A stretch of DNA of 64,000 nucleotides from Rhodopseudomonas palustris (GTDB lineage Bacteria; Pseudomonadota; Alphaproteobacteria; Rhizobiales; Xanthobacteraceae): NCBI RefSeq assembly GCF_013415845.1, contig NZ_CP058907.1, positions 992,001-1,056,000 of the forward strand, read 5' to 3'. Below are positions 16,517-23,717 of this stretch, in pieces. The translations under genes were made by a program, and so were the position numbers. The notes under the pieces were generated by a model. The model was not told where the DNA came from. It was given only the letters and a program-made list of their open reading frames with translations, and made no database searches. The first letter of the stretch is position 1; the number at the start of each line of letters is the position of its first letter.

Positions 16517-17542
16517 TCACCGCTCCGTCAGCTTCAGTTCGATCCGGCGGTTGCGCTTGTAGGCATCGTCGGTATCGGCGGTGTCGAGCGGCTGGAATTC
16601 GGCGAAGCCGGCGGCGACCAGACGCTGCGCCGGCACGCCGCGCGACATCAGATATTGCACGACTGAGATGGCGCGGGCGCTCGACAGCTCCCAGTTCGAC
16701 TTGAAGCTGCCTGTGATCGGCCGCTTGTCGGTATGGCCGTCGACCCGGACCACCCAAGGCAGCTCGGCCGGGATCTTCTTGTCGAGCTCCTTCAGCGCGT
16801 CGGCGACCTTGTCGAGCTCGGCGCGGCCTTCCGGCAGCAGTAGTGCCTGGCCGGTGTCGAAGAACACTTCGGACTGGAACACGAAGCGATCGCCGACGAT
16901 GCGGATGTCGGGCCGGTCGCCGAGGATGGCGCGCAGACGGCCGAAGAACTCCGAGCGGTAGCGCGACAGCTCCTGTACCCGCTGCGCCAGCGCGACGTTC
17001 AGCCGCTGGCCGAGATCGGCGATCTTGTTCTGGGACTCCTTGCCGCGCTTTTCGGATGCGTCGAGCGCCTCTTCGAGCGCGGCGAGCTGGCGGCGCAGCG
17101 CGGCGATCTGCTGGTTCAGCACCTCGACCTGCGCCAGTGCGCGCGCCGAGATCTGCTTTTCCGAATCCAGCGCTTTGTTGAGTTCGGTGGCGCGACCGGC
17201 GGCGTCGTTGCCGGCGCCGGCGAGGCCATCATACAGGCCCTTGACCCGGTCACGCTCGCTCTCGGCGGCCGACAGCCCGGCGCGCATCTGCGCGAGCTGC
17301 TCCTCCAGATTGAGCTTGCCGAGTTTTGCCAGCGACAGGATGTCGTTGAGCTGGGCGATCTTGGCGTTCAGCTCGGCCAGTGCCTTGTCCTTGCCGGTGA
17401 CCTCCTGCGACAGGAAGAACTGCACCACCAGAAATACCGTGAGCAGGAACACGATGCCGAGGATCAGCGTCGACAGCGCATCGACGAAGCCCGGCCAGTA
17501 GTTGAAGCCGGACTCCTGCCGGCGGCCGCGGGCCAGCGCCAT
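16517..17542 (-). CDS. OmpA/MotB-like peptidoglycan-binding membrane protein (341 aa)
   Basis: A short cytoplasmic N-terminus with the MotB-like FVDALSTLILGIVFLLTVF membrane helix (about residues 15-45) is followed by a long coiled coil (about 50-190). The OmpA-like peptidoglycan-binding domain (about 200-341) contains FDTGQALLLPEG, VDGHTDKRPI and NWELSSARAISVVQYL. It overlaps the upstream MotA/TolQ-like gene by one base (TGATG), so the two are translationally coupled and should form a proton-channel stator-like complex anchored to the wall. No flagellar genes surround it. The partner it drives is unknown. Confidence 0.85.
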   Translation of the reverse strand: MALARGRRQESGFNYWPGFVDALSTLILGIVFLLTVFLVVQFFLSQEVTGKDKALAELNAKIAQLNDILSLAKLGKLNLEEQLAQMRAGLSAAESERDRVKGLYDGLAGAGNDAAGRATELNKALDSEKQISARALAQVEVLNQQIAALRRQLAALEEALDASEKRGKESQNKIADLGQRLNVALAQRVQELSRYRSEFFGRLRAILGDRPDIRIVGDRFVFQSEVFFDTGQALLLPEGRAELDKVADALKELDKKIPAELPWVVRVDGHTDKRPITGSFKSNWELSSARAISVVQYLMSRGVPAQRLVAAGFAEFQPLDTADTDDAYKRNRRIELKLTER

Positions 17543-18561
17543 CAGCTCTTCTCCGGCTCGCGCAGGCTCTTCTCGGGCCGGTTCACCAGGGCGGACAATA
17601 GCTCCTTGATCTCGCGGTTCTGCTCGCCCTGGGCGTCCGCCCATTCGCGGATCATCTGCTGCTCGTTGCGCATGTGCCCGACCAGGCTCTGGATCGCATT
17701 GGCGAGGTTGGCCATCGCAGCGGTGGTGGCGCGGTTGGCGCCGCCATCTTCCAGCGTCAGCCGCAGCCGCTCCAGCGCGGCCTGCAGATCCGCGCTGCCG
17801 GCGAACGCGCCATCGTCCACCGAGCCGCGCACCGTCGAAGCCAGCCAGTCTTCGAGGTCGGTATAGAACCGGTTCTGCGCCTGGCTGGATTGCAGATCGA
17901 GGAAGCCGAGGACCAGCGAGCCGGCGAGGCCGAACAGCGACGACGAGAACGAAATCCCCATGCCGCCGAGCGGGGCGGCGAGGCCTTCCTTCAGCGTGTC
18001 GAACAGCGAGCCGGCGTCGCCGGTGACTTTCAGGCTGCCGATCACTCCGCCGATCGAGCTGACGGTCTCGATCAGGCCCCAGAAGGTGCCGAGCAGGCCG
18101 AGGAAGACCAACAGGCCGGTCATGTAGCGCGAGATGTCGCGCGCTTCGTCGAGCCTCGTGGCGATCGAGTCGAGCAGATGCCGCATCGTCTGCGGCGAGA
18201 TCGCGATTCGGCCCGAGCGCTCGCCGCCGAGCATCGCGGCCATCGGCGCCAGCAGGCTCGGCCGCCGGTCGAGGGCGAGGCCTGGATCGCTGATGCGGAA
18301 ATTGTTGACCCAGGCGACTTCGGGATACAGCCGGATCACCTGGCGGAAGGCCAGCACGATGCCGATCACCAGCACCGCGCAGATCAGGCCGTTGAGGCCC
18401 GGATTGGCCATGAAGGCAGCCAGGATCTGCTTGTACAGCACCACCACGATCAGCGCGCACAGCACCAGGAACACCAGCATCCGCACCAGGAAGATTCGCG
18501 GCGACGACAGCTTGTCGAGTTCGATCTCCATCGCCTGGCGCGGGGAAGGGCCTGAAGCCAT
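17542..18561 (-). CDS. MotA/TolQ/ExbB-family proton-channel protein (339 aa)
   Basis: Four hydrophobic segments are visible: residues about 25-48, 57-75, 145-170 and 190-215. The conserved LLVFLGLLGTFWGLIETV and GMGISFSSSLFGLAGSLVLG stretches of the MotA/TolQ/ExbB channel domain are in the last two. A helical cytoplasmic tail (about 220-339) follows. The stop codon overlaps the start of the OmpA-domain partner. Pairs like this are common on rhizobial chromosomes and are annotated as motor or biopolymer-transport proteins, but their function is unproven. The ATG at 18561 is chosen, with GGAGA upstream; an ATG at 18606 would add 15 residues. Confidence 0.82.
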   Translation of the reverse strand: MASGPSPRQAMEIELDKLSSPRIFLVRMLVFLVLCALIVVVLYKQILAAFMANPGLNGLICAVLVIGIVLAFRQVIRLYPEVAWVNNFRISDPGLALDRRPSLLAPMAAMLGGERSGRIAISPQTMRHLLDSIATRLDEARDISRYMTGLLVFLGLLGTFWGLIETVSSIGGVIGSLKVTGDAGSLFDTLKEGLAAPLGGMGISFSSSLFGLAGSLVLGFLDLQSSQAQNRFYTDLEDWLASTVRGSVDDGAFAGSADLQAALERLRLTLEDGGANRATTAAMANLANAIQSLVGHMRNEQQMIREWADAQGEQNREIKELLSALVNRPEKSLREPEKS

Positions 18562-18740
18562 CGTCTGTTCTGTCTCCGGTTTGCCGGAAGCGGCTGTTTC
18601 ACCCAATATGGCACAGCACGGCGCGGAAGGAAGCGGTTGCGGCGGTTATCTGCCTCAGCGCGGTGCGGAACTCGAATCGAAACTCCGCTGCGGCCCAGAA
18701 CGTATCTGGCATCTCAGCATGGCGGTCGAACGACGGGTGG

Positions 18741-19568
18741 ATGATGACGGGTTTGTATCTCGGAGCGCTGGCGGGAATCGCAGTGGCGTTGGCGGTGCTG
18801 ATGGCGGGCGCCTGGGTGGTGCAGCAGCGGACCGGCAATTCCGGCTGGGTCGATACCATCTGGACGTTCTCGCTCGGACTGACCGGTGCGGTGTCGTCGC
18901 TGTGGCCGATCGACGGCACCGCGCCGGACGTGAGGCAATGGCTGGTGGCGGTGCTGGTGGCGACATGGTCGCTGCGGCTCGGCTCGCACATCGCCGCCCG
19001 CACCCGGCACATCACCGACGATCCGCGCTACGCCGCCTATGCGGCGCAGTGGGGCGCCGACGCGCCGAAGCGGATGTTCTTCTTTCTGCAGAACCAGGCC
19101 TACGGCACCATCCCGCTGGTATTCGCGATCTTCGTCGCGGCGCATGCGCCGGCCGGCAGCCTGCGGCTGCAGGACTATCTCGGTGTGCTGATCCTGATCG
19201 TCGCGATCGCCGGCGAGGGGCTGTCGGATGCGCAGCTCAAGGCGTTCCGCGAAAATTCGGCCAATAAGGGCAAGGTCTGCGATGCCGGGCTGTGGCGGTG
19301 GTCGCGGCACCCGAACTACTTCTTCCAGTGGTTCGGCTGGCTGGCCTATCCGGTGATCGCGATCCCGTTCGCCGAGCCGCTGTCCTATCTGTGGGGCTAC
19401 GCGGCGCTCCTGGCACCGCTGTTCATGTACTGGATCCTGGTGTACGTCACCGGCATTCCGCCGCTCGAGGAGCAGATGCTCAAATCGCGCGGCGACCGCT
19501 ACCGTGACTATCAGGCCAGGACCTCGATGTTCTTTCCGCTGCCACCCCGGCGCTCCGCCACGCCATGA
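18741..19568 (+). CDS. DUF1295 membrane protein (steroid-reductase-like, 275 aa)
   Basis: DUF1295 proteins are polytopic and related to steroid 5-alpha-reductase and isoprenylcysteine methyltransferase. About seven membrane segments are visible. The C-terminal signature includes GLWRWSRHPNYFFQWFGWLA and PPLEEQMLKSRGDRYRDYQ, the NADPH- and substrate-binding end in relatives. The ATGA overlap with the downstream CFA-like methyltransferase gene indicates translational coupling and a shared lipid-modification pathway, probably acting on unsaturated fatty acyl chains. The ATG at 18741 starts directly before the first helix. Confidence 0.85.
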   Translation: MMTGLYLGALAGIAVALAVLMAGAWVVQQRTGNSGWVDTIWTFSLGLTGAVSSLWPIDGTAPDVRQWLVAVLVATWSLRLGSHIAARTRHITDDPRYAAYAAQWGADAPKRMFFFLQNQAYGTIPLVFAIFVAAHAPAGSLRLQDYLGVLILIVAIAGEGLSDAQLKAFRENSANKGKVCDAGLWRWSRHPNYFFQWFGWLAYPVIAIPFAEPLSYLWGYAALLAPLFMYWILVYVTGIPPLEEQMLKSRGDRYRDYQARTSMFFPLPPRRSATP

Positions 19569-20590
19569 GCGGGCTCGCCTCGCTGATCGACATTGCCGAG
19601 CGGGTGCCGCTGCCGGACGCGGTGATCCGCGCCGGCATCCGGATGCTGTGCGCCCGCACCGCCGCCAAGATGGCGCTCGGCAACGCCGCCAGCGACGCGG
19701 CGTTCGCGCAGGCGATGGCGGCGCGCGAAGTCGCCGAGCATACTGACGCGGCGAACGCTCAGCACTACGAGGTCCCGGCTGAGTTTTTCGGCAAGGTGCT
19801 CGGGCCGCACCGCAAATACTCGTCCTGCTTCTATCGCGAGGCCGAGACCACGTTGGCGCAGGCCGAAGCGGAGGCGCTGCGGCTGACGATGGAGCATGCC
19901 GATCTGCGCGACGGCCAGGCGATCCTCGAACTCGGCTGCGGCTGGGGTTCGCTGTCGCTGGCGATGGCCGAGCGATTTCCCTATGCGCGGATCCTGTCGG
20001 TGTCGAACTCGGCGTCGCAGCGGCAGTACATCGAGGCTCAGGCCGCTGCGCGGCGACTGATGAACTTGCGCGTCGTCACCTGCGACATGAACGCGTTCGA
20101 ACCGCACGACAAATTCGACCGGGTGGTCTCGGTCGAGATGTTCGAACACATGATGAACTGGCGCAAGCTGATGACCTGGATCCGCGGCTGGCTCAAGCCG
20201 GGCGGGTTGTTCTTCATGCACATCTTCAGTCATCGCCGCGGCGCTTACTTGTTCGATCGCACCGATCGCGCCGATTGGATCGCCCAGCATTTCTTCACCG
20301 GCGGGGTGATGCCGAGCCACCGGCTGATCCTGCAATACGCCGATCTGTTCAAGATCGACGAGCAATGGCGCTGGAGCGGCCGTCACTACCGGCGCACGGC
20401 CGAAGACTGGCTGGTCAATTTCGACAAGCACCGGGGCGAGATCGAAGCCATCCTTCGCCCGGTGTACGGCGACGACACCGCATTGTGGATGCGGCGCTGG
20501 CGCTGGTTCTTCCTCGCAACCTCCGGCCTGTTCGGCTACGCCGATGGCGACGAGTGGGGTGTCAGTCATTACCGCCTGAAGCCGGCCTGA
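19565..20590 (+). CDS. Cyclopropane-fatty-acid-synthase-like methyltransferase (341 aa)
   Basis: The SAM-binding motif LELGCGWGSLSLAMAERFP is followed by SNSASQRQYIEAQAAARRL, and the C-terminal half keeps FEHMMNWRKL, FFMHIFSHR and FFTGGVMPSH, which mark the CFA-synthase-like family that adds methyl or methylene groups to acyl-chain double bonds. At 341 residues it lacks most of the N-terminal domain of classical Cfa, like the shorter UfaM/mycolic-methyltransferase type. It overlaps the DUF1295 gene by four bases. The product (cyclopropane, methyl-branched or furan fatty acid) cannot be decided from the sequence. Confidence 0.85.
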   Translation: MSGLASLIDIAERVPLPDAVIRAGIRMLCARTAAKMALGNAASDAAFAQAMAAREVAEHTDAANAQHYEVPAEFFGKVLGPHRKYSSCFYREAETTLAQAEAEALRLTMEHADLRDGQAILELGCGWGSLSLAMAERFPYARILSVSNSASQRQYIEAQAAARRLMNLRVVTCDMNAFEPHDKFDRVVSVEMFEHMMNWRKLMTWIRGWLKPGGLFFMHIFSHRRGAYLFDRTDRADWIAQHFFTGGVMPSHRLILQYADLFKIDEQWRWSGRHYRRTAEDWLVNFDKHRGEIEAILRPVYGDDTALWMRRWRWFFLATSGLFGYADGDEWGVSHYRLKPA

Positions 20591-20803
20591 CTGTTCGTGC
20601 ACCGGGGCGCGACGTGTTGTCGCTCTGCGCGTGCTGCAAAGCACGACGATGCGCGCGCTCGTTGTGGTGCCTCCTTCACGGCCAATTCACAACACAGTGA
20701 GCAGTAGTGTTTTCAAGCGGTTCTGGGCCCGAAAATCCCGCTTAATAAACAGCTAACTACATGGAACTAATCGCTTCTTGGTTCGTGAACCGGGCCGGCA
20801 AAA
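20591..20803. other. Non-coding interval
   Basis: No gene or terminator with a T-run is visible after the methyltransferase stop. The last 60 bases before the FixK box are AT-richer than the surroundings. Confidence 0.4.
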
Positions 20804-20817
20804 TTGATCCGGCGCAA
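20804..20817 (+). promoter_or_regulatory. FixK/FNR-type box upstream of two small membrane genes
   Basis: TTGATCCGGCGCAA fits the rhizobial FixK2 consensus TTG(A/C)-N6-(T/G)CAA. Its centre is about 62 bases before the GTG start at 20873. Placing the box at -41.5 puts transcription start near 20851, with TAGTTT at 20839-20844 as a plausible -10 and the ribosome-binding site at 20861-20868. It differs from the ubi box at 25303-25316 at only one position. Confidence 0.65.
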
Positions 20818-20872
20818 TGCGGGCAGCGGTACTTTCCCTAGTTTTGCCTTCGACGAAAGCAGGAGGTGTGAC

Positions 20873-21067
20873 GTGTTTCTGGATTCTGTCGGATCGCTCG
20901 TGTTGTTCCTGACGTGCGCCGTCGGCCCTGCGTTGATTGCGTATCTCGTCGTCGACGATCTGTGGCGTAAGGCAACTCAGCGTGCGCAACCGCAGCCCCC
21001 GGCTCCGGTGGTGACCGCCAAGCAGGCACCCGAGCGGCGTTTCGGCTGGTTCGCGTGGGCGAACTAA
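20873..21067 (+). CDS. Small single-helix membrane protein of unknown function (64 aa, GTG start)
   Basis: The start GTG at 20873 is fixed by a near-perfect AGGAGGTG (20861-20868). The product begins MFLDSVGSLVLFLTCAVGPA and has one membrane helix (about residues 8-27), then a basic, Pro/Gln-rich cytoplasmic tail ending RRFGWFAWAN. I recognise no family. The FixK box upstream suggests expression at low oxygen. Probable roles of such proteins are accessory subunits of respiratory or photosynthetic membrane complexes, but that is inference. A second microprotein gene follows 84 bases later. Confidence 0.7.
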   Translation: MFLDSVGSLVLFLTCAVGPALIAYLVVDDLWRKATQRAQPQPPAPVVTAKQAPERRFGWFAWAN

Positions 21068-21151
21068 GTTCGGACTGAGCTTCGAGTTCAAGACGGGCGC
21101 ACCCGCCGTCGAGCTTCCAGGGTGCTCATCGCAAACAGTGAGGAAAGAGCC

Positions 21152-21346
21152 TTGACCATTGTTGCATTGATCGCAGCGATCTACGGGCTGGTCGGCCTGA
21201 TCGGTCTGGTGGCCTTGATCATCGGTGGCCGTGAGGTCGTGGCGCAGAACGCGCACTGGAAGCGCTTCGATGAAGCCCATTATTGGGACGAAGCGGCGGA
21301 AGACTGGCGGCCGCACGAACACGCCTCGCGGCCCGCGACGGCCTGA
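21152..21346 (+). CDS. Second small membrane protein of unknown function (64 aa, probable TTG start)
   Basis: GAGGAAAG at 21140-21147 places translation start at TTG 21152, giving MTIVALIAAIYGLVGLIGLV as the N-terminus. An in-frame GTG at 21122 would add ten residues but lacks a ribosome-binding site. One hydrophobic helix (about residues 2-24) is followed by an acidic, Trp- and His-rich tail (WKRFDEAHYWDEAAEDWRPH). The tail is acidic where that of the upstream microprotein is basic, so the two may pair. A terminator at 21396-21438 closes the unit. No family recognised. Confidence 0.65.
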   Translation: MTIVALIAAIYGLVGLIGLVALIIGGREVVAQNAHWKRFDEAHYWDEAAEDWRPHEHASRPATA

Positions 21347-21395
21347 TCGGACGTCGAACCGCTCGCGCCGATCGCGGCGCCAACTTGAAAATTCG

Positions 21396-21438
21396 AAGGC
21401 CGGCACCTGCGCCCTGCAGCTGCCGGCCTTTTCTTGTT
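21396..21438 (+). terminator. Terminator of the microprotein operon
   Basis: AAGGCCGGCA (21396-21405) pairs perfectly with TGCCGGCCTT (21421-21430) and is followed by TTCTTGTT. It lies between convergent genes and could act in both directions. Confidence 0.7.
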
Positions 21439-21443
21439 CGCTG

Positions 21444-21653
21444 CTACTTGTCCTCGACGTATTCGAGAATGTCGCCGGGCTGACACTCGAGCACCGTGCA
21501 GATCCGTGACAGCGTCTCGAACCGGATGCCCTTCACCTTGCCGGATTTCAGCAACGAGACGTTCTGCTCGGTGATGCCGATCTGCTCGGCGAGCTCCTTC
21601 GAGCGCATCTTGCGCCGCGCCAGCATCACGTCGAGGTTGACTACGATCGCCAT
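21444..21653 (-). CDS. XRE/Cro-type HTH regulator (69 aa)
   Basis: The whole protein is one helix-turn-helix domain of the small YozG-like type: MAIVVNLDVMLARRKMRSKE, then LAEQIGITEQNVSLLKSGKVKGIRFETLSRIC and a short tail. It lies three bases after the DUF2975 gene. HTH and DUF2975 genes occur together in many bacteria, where the regulator controls the membrane protein. The palindrome at 22264-22282 before the first gene is the likely operator, giving autoregulation. Confidence 0.88.
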   Translation of the reverse strand: MAIVVNLDVMLARRKMRSKELAEQIGITEQNVSLLKSGKVKGIRFETLSRICTVLECQPGDILEYVEDK

Positions 21654-21656
21654 CGC

Positions 21657-22232
21657 CTACACGAAGCTCGCGTTCTCGTCGGCGAGCCGCGCCGCTTCGC
21701 GCATCACCGCCGCGACCGCCACCAGCACGCCGCCGACGATCACCGAGACATAGTCGTTGCTGGAGAACGTCAGCACCAGCAGACGTTGACCGGGGGGATT
21801 GCTCAGCGACAGTGCGAGCGCCAGGGCGGTCGCGGTGACGGGACCAAGCAGGCCCTGCGCCAGCACGGCGATGCCGAAGCGCTGCAGGTAGGTGGCTGCT
21901 GTGGTGGTGAAGACCTGGCCGCGCGCGAACTCTGCGAACAGCGCGCGCACATTGACCAGCCCCCACAGCATCACGGCCACCGGCACGGTGATGATGACAG
22001 CCGCCAGCGCCTGATTACCGGCGTCGAGCGGCAGCCGAGTGCCGATCTCGCCGAGCTTGGTCAGCAGCAGATTGCGGGTCCAGCTCGGGACCAGGAAGAC
22101 GGCGCCGATCAGTCCCACGATCAGCACGATCCCGATCGTGCTCATCCATTCCATCGCGCGCGACAGCCGCACCAGCTTGGTGGCCGCCGGACCGGTCAGT
22201 CCGATCGAGGTGCCGGATAGTCGTGCTTGCAT
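21657..22232 (-). CDS. DUF2975 membrane protein (191 aa)
   Basis: Four hydrophobic helices are visible (about residues 32-52, 75-95, 115-140, 155-178), with the family-like segments RNLLLTKLGEIGTRLPLDAG and ALFAEFARGQVFTTTAATYL. DUF2975 has no established biochemical function. It is the first gene of a two-gene leftward unit with the HTH regulator. The ATG at 22232 lies 31 bases from the nearest half of the palindrome. Confidence 0.8.
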   Translation of the reverse strand: MQARLSGTSIGLTGPAATKLVRLSRAMEWMSTIGIVLIVGLIGAVFLVPSWTRNLLLTKLGEIGTRLPLDAGNQALAAVIITVPVAVMLWGLVNVRALFAEFARGQVFTTTAATYLQRFGIAVLAQGLLGPVTATALALALSLSNPPGQRLLVLTFSSNDYVSVIVGGVLVAVAAVMREAARLADENASFV

Positions 22233-22263
22233 TGCAAGGCTCCATCATCTATTTCGAGATGAA

Positions 22264-22282
22264 ATTATCGTAAAACGATAAT
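22264..22282. promoter_or_regulatory. Palindromic operator ATTATCGT-AAA-ACGATAAT
   Basis: A perfect 8-bp inverted repeat with a 3-base spacer, followed by a further half-like TTATCATCG. It lies in the divergent gap between the DUF2975-HTH unit and the lipoprotein gene. It is strongly AT-rich for this genome, so it probably overlaps promoters and binds the HTH regulator. Confidence 0.7.
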
Positions 22283-22301
22283 TTATCATCGTCAAGATAG
22301 G

Positions 22302-22889
22302 ATGAGCGTCATGTGCTTCCCCGCCTCGTTCAGATTTGCTGCCGCCGCCATGGCGCTCGGTGCCCTGACTGCCTGCAGCTCCGTTCCGATCACCTCGATG
22401 GTCAAGCTGGTGCGTACCGATCTGGCAGCAACTGATCCGGCGGTGCTGCGCATTGCCGTGCGGTTGCCGCAAGGGCTGCGGCCGCGCCGCGTGACCCTGC
22501 GCGTCACTGTCGCGGTGGGCGCAGAGAAACGCGAGCAGGCGTTCGTGCTGGCCGATCTGGACGATCCCGGCGAACTGTTGTCGCTGAAAGACGAAGTGAC
22601 GAACGACACCATGATCTACGCGTTCCGGATCGCGCCCGAGGACGTGCCGCGTCTGCTCGCGGTCCGCGACCAGATGGCGGCCCATAAGGCGAAGGGCGAG
22701 CGTGGCTCGCTGACCATCGGGGTCGGCGCCGAAGCGTGCCGCATCGGCACGCTGCCGGCCAAAACGCTGATCACGACGTATCTGAAGACCGAACGCGCCG
22801 GCGACTTCTTCCCGCTGACGCGCGACGTCGATCTGCGCAAGGACGTGCCGAAAGAGGCTGTGCCCGAGCGCATTCCGCTGTGTAACTAA
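22302..22889 (+). CDS. Putative lipoprotein of unknown function (195 aa)
   Basis: The N-terminus ends in a lipobox (LGALTAC followed by SS), so the mature protein should be acylated at the cysteine near residue 25 and anchored in a membrane. The rest is soluble and carries no domain I recognise; it reads as a beta-rich periplasmic fold with VTLRVTVAVGAEKREQAF and two late cysteines. Starts at 22302 or 22311 are both in frame; the second is better spaced from AGGATGA. It is divergent from the DUF2975-HTH unit and shares its operator region. Confidence 0.6.
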   Translation: MSVMCFPASFRFAAAAMALGALTACSSVPITSMVKLVRTDLAATDPAVLRIAVRLPQGLRPRRVTLRVTVAVGAEKREQAFVLADLDDPGELLSLKDEVTNDTMIYAFRIAPEDVPRLLAVRDQMAAHKAKGERGSLTIGVGAEACRIGTLPAKTLITTYLKTERAGDFFPLTRDVDLRKDVPKEAVPERIPLCN

Positions 22890-22901
22890 AGGGTCAGTTC
22901 T

Positions 22902-23090
22902 TCACCTCTCCCCGCGCGCGGGGTGAGGTCGGCCCGGATGAGCGTAGCGAAGCCGGGCCGGGTGAGGGGCGTCTCCACGAGTTCGAGCGTCTCGAACTGT
23001 TCGTGCGTAGTTGTCGTGATCGCCGCCGCGCTCGGCCGCTTGGAAACGCCCCCTCATCCCACTCTTCTCCCAGCGCGCGGGGAGAAGGAG
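22902..23090. repeat. Intergenic palindromic repeat, type D
   Basis: CCTCTCCCCGCGCGCGGGG at the left and CCAGCGCGCGGGGAGAAGG at the right are inverted arms, with GTGAGGGG/CCCCTCA inside and a central unrelated stretch. It lies between convergent genes. Confidence 0.7.
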
Positions 23091-23114
23091 TAGGCAGTGC
23101 ATCGAAGGAGCGGC

Positions 23115-23717
23115 TCAGGGCTTCGGGCAGGTCGGCGGGGTATCGTCGGACCATTCGGGGGCCGACAATTCCAGATCGTTTAGGCCGAGCAAGCCGATCG
23201 CGCGCAGGGCCATGTGGTCGATCATTTCCGAGATCGAGCGCGGCCGCTGATAGAACGCCGGCGACAGCGGCGCCACGATGGCGCCGATCTCGGTTGCCTG
23301 CGCCATGCTGCGGATATGGCCGAGATGCAGCGGTGTTTCGCGCAGCATCAGCACCAGCCGGCGTCGCTCCTTGAGCTGCACGTCGGCGGCGCGCACCAGC
23401 AGATTGTCGAGATCGCCATGGGCGATCGCCGACAGCGTGCGGATCGAGCACGGCGCCACGATCATGCCGGAGGTGCGGAACGAGCCGGAGGCGATGCAGG
23501 CGCCGACATCTTCGATCTTATGGAAGCGATGCACCAGGTCGGCGGCGTGATCGAGCGCGTTCGGCCCGGCCTCGTAGGCGATGGTCCGCCGTGCGGCCTT
23601 CGACACTACCAGATGCACTTCGCAATCGACCGAGGCCAGCAGTTCGACCACCCGCAGCCCCACCGCGGCGCCCGAGGCGCCGCTGATGCCGACCACGATG
23701 CGGTGCTGCGTGCTCAT
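23115..23717 (-). CDS. ubiX: UbiX, flavin prenyltransferase
   Basis: UbiX joins dimethylallyl phosphate to FMN, making the prenylated flavin that UbiD needs. The 200-residue product has VVGISGASGAAVGLRVVELL at the N-terminus, LVVSKAARRTI, the phosphate/FMN segments ASGSFRTSGMIVAPCSIRTLSAI, and ERRRLVLMLRETPLHLGHIRSM, all diagnostic. The ATG at 23717 overlaps the ubiD stop by four bases (ATGA), so the pair is translationally coupled, enzyme and cofactor maker together. It is the second gene of the leftward unit. Confidence 0.95.
   Translation of the reverse strand: MSTQHRIVVGISGASGAAVGLRVVELLASVDCEVHLVVSKAARRTIAYEAGPNALDHAADLVHRFHKIEDVGACIASGSFRTSGMIVAPCSIRTLSAIAHGDLDNLLVRAADVQLKERRRLVLMLRETPLHLGHIRSMAQATEIGAIVAPLSPAFYQRPRSISEMIDHMALRAIGLLGLNDLELSAPEWSDDTPPTCPKP

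Noticed and set aside
16517..18561. Zorya anti-phage system (ZorAB-like MotA/OmpA pair)
   Set aside because: The two domain types fit, but no ZorC, ZorD or ZorE genes are adjacent and the MotA-like tail is short. It looks like the common chromosomal pair of Rhizobiales.
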